A stretch of 64,000 bases of DNA, from contig NZ_CP010429.1 in the NCBI RefSeq assembly GCF_000974425.1, positions 1,054,001 through 1,118,000 on the forward strand, in the 5' to 3' direction. The position numbers were made by a program, and so were the translations under genes. Below the pieces are notes generated by a model. The model was not told the origin of the DNA. It did not search any database and saw only the letters and a list, made by a program, of their open reading frames with translations. Shown piece after piece: positions 54,849 to 61,686 of this stretch (positions within the stretch are counted from its first letter, which is position 1; each line of letters starts with the position of its first letter). This DNA comes from Spirosoma radiotolerans (lineage in GTDB: Bacteria; Bacteroidota; Bacteroidia; Cytophagales; Spirosomataceae).

Positions 54849-55976
54849 TTATTGACAGCCGTTGCTGGCGATCATAATGGTGCCATCCACTTGTTTATAG
54901 CTGGCGTTGATGGTGTGGCAGATGAGGTCTAGTTTTTCGAACAGCGGTTCGTCGGCAAAGGAAGCCGTCAGGTAGCAGGCTTGCATTACCTCCCTGTCAA
55001 AAACGATGTCTATACCATACGACTGCTCAAGCGTGGCAAATACATCGGTAATTGGCGTTCGCTTGAAAACGATCGTTTGCTTTTGAGTAGCCTGCTCAAG
55101 AAGAGCCGGTTTTTCTACTAAGCTCTTGATTAACTGCGGTTTTTCCGGCGAAAAGACAATTTGCTGGTTGGGTGTCAGCACAATGCCGTCCAGCTTATAC
55201 GATTCCGTCTGGTTGCTGGTGGGCAGTTGTTTCTGGGCATATACGGCCACCCGACCTGTTTGAACCGCAACTTTCATCTGCCTGGCCCCTTCGAACGCCT
55301 GCACGGTAAAACTGGTGCCTAATACTTTCGTTACCAGCCCATTAGCGTACACATAAAACGGCTTTGACGGATTTTTCATCACCTCAAAGAACCCCTTCCC
55401 TGACAGGTAAATTTCCCGTTTATTGCCGGTAAACTGCTCTGCATAACTCACCCGGCTTTTGGGATAGAGCATGATCGTACTTCGGTCCGGTAAGGTCACC
55501 AGTTGAGGAGCAGTGGTCGTATTGCTGACTTCTGAGAGGGGCTCTGTTGCCTGAGCCACCAGATCGGTATAAGTTACCCCTCCTTTGTTGGTCGCTGGGC
55601 GGAGCAGATACCAGCCAAATAAACCCAAAACAACCAGAATGCTGGCCGCCATACCATAGCGGATGGGCGCGAACTGGAACCATTTTATGGGTATAACGGA
55701 AGTCGCCGGATTATCGAGCGAATGCCGCAGCCGATTTACCTCATCCTGAATTTCCCGATCCGAAATGGGTAAGCGTTCTATGAATTGCTGGCCGTATGTA
55801 GTATGTAGCGAAAGGAGCAGCGCAGCCGCTTTATCGACGAGTTCGGCTTTGTCGGGATGTTGCCCCAGCCATTCCTGCCAGAAAGCAGTAGCCGCCGGGT
55901 CATTTTCTAATTGCCAACGCTGGAAAGACGAATCGAGAGCTAATTCTTCAGGTGCTAAATCCCGGTACTCCTGCAT
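54849..55976 (-). CDS. FecR-family anti-sigma factor
   Basis: 375 residues. A cytoplasmic N-terminal segment (about 1-105) precedes one membrane helix (YGMAASILVVLGLFGWYLL). The periplasmic FecR domain follows, with TLPDRSTIMLYPKSRVSYAEQF, REIYLSGKGFFEVMKNPSKPFYVYANGLVTKVLGTSFTV and a DUF4974-like C-terminus. Such proteins hold an ECF sigma factor and release it when the STN receptor is loaded. The SusC gene lies 207 bp downstream. No sigma gene sits next to it, which is unusual. Confidence 0.93.
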   Translation of the reverse strand: MQEYRDLAPEELALDSSFQRWQLENDPAATAFWQEWLGQHPDKAELVDKAAALLLSLHTTYGQQFIERLPISDREIQDEVNRLRHSLDNPATSVIPIKWFQFAPIRYGMAASILVVLGLFGWYLLRPATNKGGVTYTDLVAQATEPLSEVSNTTTAPQLVTLPDRSTIMLYPKSRVSYAEQFTGNKREIYLSGKGFFEVMKNPSKPFYVYANGLVTKVLGTSFTVQAFEGARQMKVAVQTGRVAVYAQKQLPTSNQTESYKLDGIVLTPNQQIVFSPEKPQLIKSLVEKPALLEQATQKQTIVFKRTPITDVFATLEQSYGIDIVFDREVMQACYLTASFADEPLFEKLDLICHTINASYKQVDGTIMIASNGCQ

Positions 55977-56120
55977 ACGGTATTTGTGAATTTGGAGGAA
56001 AGATGCAGGAGTGAGCGGTCAATACTCTCTTTATCGAAATTTTATTTTAAATTTTTTAAATAAACGGTAGAATAAGGTTTAGTGTGCCAAGCGTAAAAGG
56101 GCCAATGAGCCCTTGATTCC

Positions 56121-56202
56121 GAGGGCCGTGTCCTCTCGGCTCTCTTGAGATCGGAGGAGTTTTTGGGCTGACGCCAGAAAGGGCCGTGGGGACACGGCCC
56201 TT
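56121..56202. repeat. Two TGTCCTC-loop hairpins
   Basis: 56121-56144 (GAGGGCCG-TGTCCTCT-CGGCTCTC, one mispair) and 56179-56202 (AAGGGCCG-TGGGGACA-CGGCCCTT, perfect), the second in the opposite orientation. They lie between the FecR and dipeptidase genes and share the conserved loop with copies at 39.5, 42.9 and 59.9 kb. Confidence 0.75.
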
Positions 56203-56220
56203 GAAAGCACTGGAGGCTTG

Positions 56221-57300
56221 CTATTTCCACGCATTGCGCAGAAAGCGAAGCCAGTTTTTGTGGAAAATATTCTCGATGTCTTCTAAAGAATAGCCTCGTT
56301 TGGCCAATAAGCCCGTCAGGTTTTGCAAATCGGCGATGGTGTCCAGGTCGCTGGGAGATTGTTCGATGCCGTAGGTGCCATCGAGGTCGCTGCCGATCGC
56401 AATATGCTGGCTGTTGCCGGTGAGCTGGCAGATGTGGTCGTAATGGTCGATGATCGTTTCCAGGCTAATGCCGAAGCTGGCCGGGTTACTAACCCGCTGG
56501 GTAAAACCGGGTTTCATCATCCAGGCGTCGAAGCAACCACCAATGACACCCCCGCGCTCGGTTAACTGCCGGATTTGATCGTCGGTCAATTGCCGTTGGT
56601 GCGGCACCAGCGCCCGGCAATTGTGGTGGCTAGCCCAGACGGGTCCTTTGTACAGAGAAAGTGCTTCGGTAAAGCCCTCGTCGGTCAGGTGAGTAGCATC
56701 CAGGATAATACCCAGCCGATCCATTTCCCTGACCAGTTCGCGGCCCTGGGGAGTTAATGGACCACTCAGGCCAGTACCCGGTGCATACCGGCCGGTGCTG
56801 TAATGCGCCGGACCCAGCGCCCGTAAGCCATACGCATAGGCCTTTTCCAGGTAAGACAGGTTAACCAGCGAGTCGGCGCCTTCCAGACTAAGAATGTAGC
56901 CAACCGGCTTATTGTCAGAAGGAATTGTCTCATCGAGCCAAAGCGTAAGGTGGCTTTCGAGGCTGGCCCGATCCCGAATCTGGACCATCTCCCCGGCATC
57001 GACCATGGTTTCGTACCAGGCCCGCTGCGCCTGCGTCATGGCCCAGGCCTGCTCCGGTGAGTTCCAGCCTGCACCGGGCAAGTTGCCGTTACTCTGATTA
57101 AATCGGGCAATTTGCGTGGCTACGACCAGGCCAATATGTCCCCGACGGAGATCGGGCAGAGAAACCGTCCCTTTCGCCCGGTCAATTTTATCGGTCATAT
57201 CGGCTTCCTGTTGCCGAATTTGATGGGCCGTCATCCGGTAGTCACGGTTCCATTCGATGGCGTTCAGCGCCATGTCGAGGTGGGCATCAATAATGAACAT
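56221..57300 (-). CDS. Membrane dipeptidase family (M19) hydrolase
   Basis: 359 residues with no signal peptide, so cytoplasmic. M19 metal motifs are present in order: IIDAHLDMALN (His, Asp), Glu in YILSLEGADSL, His in ILDATHLTDEGF, HH in VWASHHNCRAL and Asp in IAIGSDLDGTYG. The family cleaves dipeptides, including D-residue dipeptides, or related amide bonds with two zinc ions. It follows the 3-hydroxyacyl-CoA dehydrogenase-like gene on the same strand with a REP-type gap between them. The physiological substrate is not clear. Confidence 0.9.
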   Translation of the reverse strand: MFIIDAHLDMALNAIEWNRDYRMTAHQIRQQEADMTDKIDRAKGTVSLPDLRRGHIGLVVATQIARFNQSNGNLPGAGWNSPEQAWAMTQAQRAWYETMVDAGEMVQIRDRASLESHLTLWLDETIPSDNKPVGYILSLEGADSLVNLSYLEKAYAYGLRALGPAHYSTGRYAPGTGLSGPLTPQGRELVREMDRLGIILDATHLTDEGFTEALSLYKGPVWASHHNCRALVPHQRQLTDDQIRQLTERGGVIGGCFDAWMMKPGFTQRVSNPASFGISLETIIDHYDHICQLTGNSQHIAIGSDLDGTYGIEQSPSDLDTIADLQNLTGLLAKRGYSLEDIENIFHKNWLRFLRNAWK

Positions 57301-57342
57301 GGTATGCTGAAATTGGTTGTTGACTTGTGTGGATTGTGTTGA

Positions 57343-57414
57343 CAGTTTCTTAAAACTGCCATATTGGATGTAAATGAGGTTTTAAGAAACCTCGGTGGTC
57401 GGATTTGAGAATCC
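57343..57414. repeat. Array of three small palindromes
   Basis: CAGTTT-CTTA-AAACTG (57343-57358), GAGGTTT-TAAG-AAACCTC (57376-57393) and GGATT-TGAG-AATCC (57401-57414). They share the loops CTTA/TAAG or TGAG with the elements at 42767 and 42948, but the stems differ and stay self-complementary. Confidence 0.7.
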
Positions 57415-57452
57415 AGCCCCACGTTAATACCAGGACCGTAGTAAAAAAGTAC

Positions 57453-58457
57453 TTACTTAGGTGAGTTCTCATCCTTCTGAGCTAATTTCTTTTTCACCAC
57501 ATCAGCGGGATATTTCAGCGCCAGTCGGCGGATGTCGTAGCTGAACTCCTCGTACGTTTCCTTCCAGAGCTGGGCTTCTTCGGGTGTATAGTCGTAAAAG
57601 CCTTGTGCGTTCAGAACGCCTTTGCCGCCTGCCTTCACAATGTCGTCGATCAGTTTGGGAACTTCGGTCTGGTTGCTCAGCGTCGGCCATAAGTCTTTCA
57701 TAACCGTGTGGTAAGCGGGTACACCTGTCAGGTCCATCCACCGAAAAACGCCTACCAGCGTCATCCAATAACCCGTATTGTTGCGGCAGGCCCGGTCCAC
57801 ATCCTCTACGGTAGCATAGCCATTTTCGACCAGGTTGAAAGCCTCCCGATACATGGCGTACATCAGGCGATTGGCGATAAACCCGCGAATATCTTTACGG
57901 ACCAGGGTCGGTTCTTTATCCCACAAATGGGCTAATTCGTAGAGCCATTCGGCGGTTTGGGTATTGCTTAGATCACCACAAATGATTTCCAGAAAACGAG
58001 TCGTATGAGACGGTTCTGTCCAGTGCAGGCCCAGAAAGCGTTCGGGCAAACGGATTTGTCGCTGGAGAAGGCTAATCGGGATAGCGGAGGTGTTGCTCGT
58101 GATGACAGCATCATCGGCCACAACGGCTTCAATCCGGTCATAAACCGATTTCTTGATCGCTATGTCTTCCAGCGTACACTCCAGCACTAGTTTACAGTCT
58201 TTTAGAAGGCTATAATCCTCCGTAATCGTAAGCTGCTGAAGATACACGTCCGGACTGTCTGTGATCAGTCCTTCCTGCTGGGCTTTTACCAGATGTTCCC
58301 GGATGCGCGGCTCAGCTGTTTCCATATCGACTGGCAGCGGAGCTACGGCCACTACCGGATGCCCCGACAGCAGCAGGCAGGTGGTGATGCTGCAACCCAT
58401 TAGGCCCAGCCCGACTACGCCCACGGGAATAGATGCCGGCTTAAGTGGCTCGTTCAT
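57453..58457 (-). CDS. 3-hydroxyacyl-CoA dehydrogenase family protein
   Basis: 334 residues. The Rossmann NAD motif is VGVVGLGLMGCSITTCLLLSG. SNTSAIPISLLQRQIRLPERFLGLHWTEPSH holds the catalytic His, with the paired Glu in RFLEII. The C-terminal helical domain has GFIANRLMYAMYREAFNLVENG and GVFRWMDLTGV. The length and single NAD domain also fit lambda-crystallin/L-gulonate 3-dehydrogenase relatives. It is 13 bp downstream of a sugar-acid-type MFS gene and near KDPG-pathway genes, which favours a sugar-acid substrate over a fatty-acyl-CoA. That assignment is inference. Confidence 0.85.
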   Translation of the reverse strand: MNEPLKPASIPVGVVGLGLMGCSITTCLLLSGHPVVAVAPLPVDMETAEPRIREHLVKAQQEGLITDSPDVYLQQLTITEDYSLLKDCKLVLECTLEDIAIKKSVYDRIEAVVADDAVITSNTSAIPISLLQRQIRLPERFLGLHWTEPSHTTRFLEIICGDLSNTQTAEWLYELAHLWDKEPTLVRKDIRGFIANRLMYAMYREAFNLVENGYATVEDVDRACRNNTGYWMTLVGVFRWMDLTGVPAYHTVMKDLWPTLSNQTEVPKLIDDIVKAGGKGVLNAQGFYDYTPEEAQLWKETYEEFSYDIRRLALKYPADVVKKKLAQKDENSPK

Positions 58458-58470
58458 ATTGATTTATCAA

Positions 58471-59766
58471 TTACATGAGTTGACTGATATCGACTGATTT
58501 CGGCTTACGGGTAAGCAAATGAATAATGGTCCAGGCCAGCAGATAGGTACAGCCGCAAATCGTAAACAGCAGATTATAGCCGCCTGACAGATTCCCGGCT
58601 GCTTTGTACGAGTCGAGCAAACTACCCACCAGCATGGGAAAGAAAATTCCGCCCACAGCCCCGGCCATGCCTGCTATACCAACGGCCGAACTGACAGCTT
58701 GTTTCGGAAATAGATCCGACGCCATGGTAAACACGTTGGTTGCCCAGGCCTGATGAGCGGCTACGGCCAGACTAATCAGGCCAACTGCTGCCCACACATC
58801 CGTTGCAAATTGAGCAAGTATAATGGATAATTCTAAACCGGCAAACACAATAAGGACGGTTTTTCGGGCTTTCAGTGTCGGCCACCCGTGCTTGATCAGC
58901 CAGGAGGATAAGTAGCCGCCACCCACGCTGCCCACGGTCGTCGCGGTATAAATGAGCATCAGTTCGAGGCTCGGCTTTTTCAAATCCAGCTTGAAGGTGG
59001 ATGAGAAATAGGAGGGAAGCCAGAACAGGAAAAACCAGTAAATCGGGTCAATCAGTCCTTTGCCGGTGATGAGTGCCCAGGTTTGTGGGAGGGTGAACAG
59101 CTTGACCCAATTTATCGCAATTTTATTGCCGCTTTCGGCCTCCTGACCGCTGGTGATGTACGTATATTCGGTTGCTGACAGTCGTTTCTGTTTAGCCGGA
59201 ATATCATAAAACACGAGCCAGAAGATTAGCCAGACAAACCCCAGTGCCCCTGTAATCCAGAACACTTCCTGCCAACCGTAATGAGTCAGAATCCAGGGGA
59301 CAATAAGTAATGCAACGACCACGCCAACGCTGGTGCCTGCGTTAAATAGCCCCGTGGCCAGCGCCCGTTCTTTGGTGGGAAACCACTCGGCTACGGTTTT
59401 GACAGCGGCCGGGTAATTGCCTGCTTCGCCCAACCCTAATCCCACTCTGGCCAGCCCAAACCCGAATACACTTCTGGCCAGGGCATGAAGCATACCCGCC
59501 ACGCTCCACCAGACAATGGTGACCGCGTACCCAATACGGGTGCCGACCTTGTCGATAAACCAGCCAAAGGCGAGTAACCCAACAGCATACGCAGCCGAAA
59601 ACGCGGTGACGATCCGGGAAAAATTAGTTTCGGTCCAGGAAAATTCAACTTCCAGAATAGGTTTCAACAAGCCTATTATCTGGCGGTCGAGGTAATTGAT
59701 GGTGGTAGCCGAAAATAACAAAATGACGATGATCCACCGGTAATACGTGGGTTGGGAATTAGTCAC
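58471..59766 (-). CDS. MFS transporter, ACS/hexuronate-type
   Basis: 431 residues with about 12 membrane helices. Features include RWIIVILLFSATTINYLDRQIIGLLKP at the N-terminus, the inter-helix motif GWFIDKVGTRIGY, GLGEAGNYPAAVKTVAEWFPTKERALATGLFNAGTSVG, and a C-terminal GIAGMAGAVGGIFFP. This is the anion:cation symporter group that carries hexuronates and aldonates. Uptake of a sugar acid fits the downstream NAD-dehydrogenase-like gene and the KDPG aldolase and KDGal kinase genes upstream on the same strand. Confidence 0.9.
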   Translation of the reverse strand: MTNSQPTYYRWIIVILLFSATTINYLDRQIIGLLKPILEVEFSWTETNFSRIVTAFSAAYAVGLLAFGWFIDKVGTRIGYAVTIVWWSVAGMLHALARSVFGFGLARVGLGLGEAGNYPAAVKTVAEWFPTKERALATGLFNAGTSVGVVVALLIVPWILTHYGWQEVFWITGALGFVWLIFWLVFYDIPAKQKRLSATEYTYITSGQEAESGNKIAINWVKLFTLPQTWALITGKGLIDPIYWFFLFWLPSYFSSTFKLDLKKPSLELMLIYTATTVGSVGGGYLSSWLIKHGWPTLKARKTVLIVFAGLELSIILAQFATDVWAAVGLISLAVAAHQAWATNVFTMASDLFPKQAVSSAVGIAGMAGAVGGIFFPMLVGSLLDSYKAAGNLSGGYNLLFTICGCTYLLAWTIIHLLTRKPKSVDISQLM

Positions 59767-59792
59767 AACAGGTAGGGTTTAGCGTATAATTT

Positions 59793-59884
59793 TTTCAACC
59801 ACAGAGGCACGGATAACACGGAGCTTTAATGGGAATAAAATCAGGCAATCAAACTCTGTGTTCTCCGTGCCGCTGTGGTTGAAA
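59793..59884. repeat. Inverted repeat of the ACAGAGGCACGGATAACACGGAG type
   Basis: The 31-nt arms (59793-59823 and 59854-59884) match at about 28 positions around a 30-nt spacer. It is a relative of the element at 36776-36873. It lies between the aldolase and MFS genes. Confidence 0.75.
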
Positions 59885-59915
59885 TCTTTTTAAGTCTGAG
59901 GGTTTTTAGTAAACC

Positions 59916-59963
59916 GGTTCGTGCTGTGCGGTCCGTGTTCTCACGGACCACACAGCACGAACC
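59916..59963. repeat. Long hairpin with TGTTCTCA centre
   Basis: Stem GGTTCGTGCTGTG with CACAGCACGAACC, one mismatch, then GGTCCG-TGTTCTCA-CGGACC. The inner part belongs to the TGTCCTCA-loop family and the outer arms are unique. Together with the element just before it, it fills the 243-bp gap. Confidence 0.8.
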
Positions 59964-60009
59964 ACGGGCACAGTCGGTTTTTGACCAGATAAAGAACCTG
60001 GCAAAGCGT

Positions 60010-60663
60010 CTATTTCTGCTCCATAGCCGCCTGCATAGTTTTAACAAAATCCTGCCAATGCGCTTTCAGCCCGGCCCAGTTTTTTGCCTGGATAAGGGCC
60101 TTGTCGAACAGGTGGCTACCGATGCCTAATCCATCGGCCCCGGCCTTAAAATAAGCCGCCATATTGTCGAGGCTGACACCACCCGTTGGCATTAGTTTCA
60201 ATTGATTCAGGGGCGCTTTTACATCCTTTATGTATTCGGGGCCAAGGGACGTGGCCGGATATACTTTAACCATCGACGCCCCTAATGTCCAGGCTTTATA
60301 AATTTCGGACGGGGTAAAGGCACCGGGGAAAATAGGGACTCCGCGCTTCACGCAGGCTTTAATGACTTTTTTGTCGACAACAGGAGTGACAATGAATTGA
60401 GCACCAGCGTCCAGCGCCTGATCGAGGTCATCGAGCGTACAAACCGTTCCGGCTCCGATATTCAGGCCTTCGCGGTGGTGGTTTGTCGCGTTCTGGATGA
60501 TAGACGCGGCCCCCGCCGTGTTCATCGTTATTTCGATGGTTGTCAGGCCCGCTTCCCGGTAAACCGGCAGAATGTGGTCAATAGCGTCCGGGGGCAGTCC
60601 CCGGATAATGCCGACTATCGGCGCTTTTGAGAATAATTCCCAGGAGAATGTGTGCTGGCTCAT
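60010..60663 (-). CDS. eda: KDPG/KHG aldolase
   Basis: 217 residues. Class I aldolase motifs: PIVGIIRG, catalytic Glu44 in LTTIEITMNTAG, GAGTVCTLDDLDQAL, FIVTPVVDKKV, IFPGAFTPSEI, Schiff-base Lys133 in MVKVYPATSLGPEYIK and LMPTGGVSLDN. The enzyme splits 2-dehydro-3-deoxy-6-phosphogluconate (or the galactonate analogue) to pyruvate and glyceraldehyde-3-phosphate. Its ATG overlaps the end of the kinase gene by 4 bp, so the two are translationally coupled. Cytoplasmic. Confidence 0.93.
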   Translation of the reverse strand: MSQHTFSWELFSKAPIVGIIRGLPPDAIDHILPVYREAGLTTIEITMNTAGAASIIQNATNHHREGLNIGAGTVCTLDDLDQALDAGAQFIVTPVVDKKVIKACVKRGVPIFPGAFTPSEIYKAWTLGASMVKVYPATSLGPEYIKDVKAPLNQLKLMPTGGVSLDNMAAYFKAGADGLGIGSHLFDKALIQAKNWAGLKAHWQDFVKTMQAAMEQK

Positions 60664-61664
60664 TTAGGCAGGAGTACGTGTTGATTTTGCGCTATTTTTA
60701 GTTGTCCGGCCATGGTCGCTTTATCAATCAGATTCGCGGAAATAGTGGTTGTCCGGTCGCTTAATTGAAGTACTTCCATCGCCAGTTTATACAACTCATA
60801 CAAGTTATTTCCACTGCACAGGATCAGTTGCCATTTCGGTTGCTTGATGAGTGTTTTTAGTTCGTCGCCGATTAGAAGGCCACTTAAATAAAGCGCGTTC
60901 TGTTTCTTGCTCAGTTTGTTGAATAGCTGGTTTGTCCGGACCCGAAATAAGGCGTTTAGAATCGACGAGTCGGCGTCATTGATTCCCGACGTAAAGGCGG
61001 TCAGGTCACTGTCAGAAAACGTGTGTAAATCAGTGGGTTCTACAGAGTCCTTCAGGATGCTGTGGTAGGCCATCAGGTTGAATAACTCGCCCGTCATAAA
61101 GGTGCGAAAGTCGGTAACCTGCTGCTGCTGAATGTAAATGTGCTTTGAATGAGTACCCGGAAATAGCAGGATCGACTCATCGACGCTCATCTGTAGAGTG
61201 TCCAGCAAATCCAGCAAGCCAATGAGCTGGGTTTCTTCTCCACGCATAACGTCGTCCTGCGTTCGGACGCCCGAAATCAGGGTAAGGTCGTGCGGAAAGT
61301 CAGCCTGTGCCGAAAGCTGTCTGGTACTGGCCAGGCTACCGTCTGTAGGGAAAGGCAGCGTGGCGTAGGGAACCTCCTCCATACCGATGGAGGAGGAAGC
61401 CATCCCCGAAATAACGATAGGCGTACCCGTTAGGTCGATGGCTGTTTTGCTGGCTAGCCAATCGACCTGACGCTTCAACTGCTGGCGGAAAAAGTGTTCT
61501 CTGGAAACCCCCTGGCTTTCGCCGTTCGCTTTCCAGTCGCTGAAGGTGCTGGCTACGCCTTCCTGTGAAGTGACTTCGCTAATGAGCCGAAGGTCGGTGC
61601 TGTCTATGAGCCGTAAGCGAAACGAGGACGTCCCCCAGTCACACCCTAATAGATGATTTTTCAT
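60660..61664 (-). CDS. dgoK: 2-dehydro-3-deoxygalactonokinase
   Basis: 334 residues from the ATG at 61664, chosen because AAGGAG lies about 7 bp before it and because the product then begins at the kinase fold; the frame is open to 61709. The N-terminal GCDWGTSSFRLRLID is the phosphate-binding motif of the DgoK group, followed by VISGMASSSIGMEEVPYATLPFP, LISGVRTQDDVMRGEETQLIGL and LFPGTHSKHIYI. It phosphorylates 2-dehydro-3-deoxy-galactonate (or a close sugar acid) for the aldolase encoded next. It starts 22 bp after the quinoprotein stop. Confidence 0.88.
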   Translation of the reverse strand: MKNHLLGCDWGTSSFRLRLIDSTDLRLISEVTSQEGVASTFSDWKANGESQGVSREHFFRQQLKRQVDWLASKTAIDLTGTPIVISGMASSSIGMEEVPYATLPFPTDGSLASTRQLSAQADFPHDLTLISGVRTQDDVMRGEETQLIGLLDLLDTLQMSVDESILLFPGTHSKHIYIQQQQVTDFRTFMTGELFNLMAYHSILKDSVEPTDLHTFSDSDLTAFTSGINDADSSILNALFRVRTNQLFNKLSKKQNALYLSGLLIGDELKTLIKQPKWQLILCSGNNLYELYKLAMEVLQLSDRTTTISANLIDKATMAGQLKIAQNQHVLLPK

Positions 61665-61686
61665 TAATTCTCCTTTTTGGTACGAC

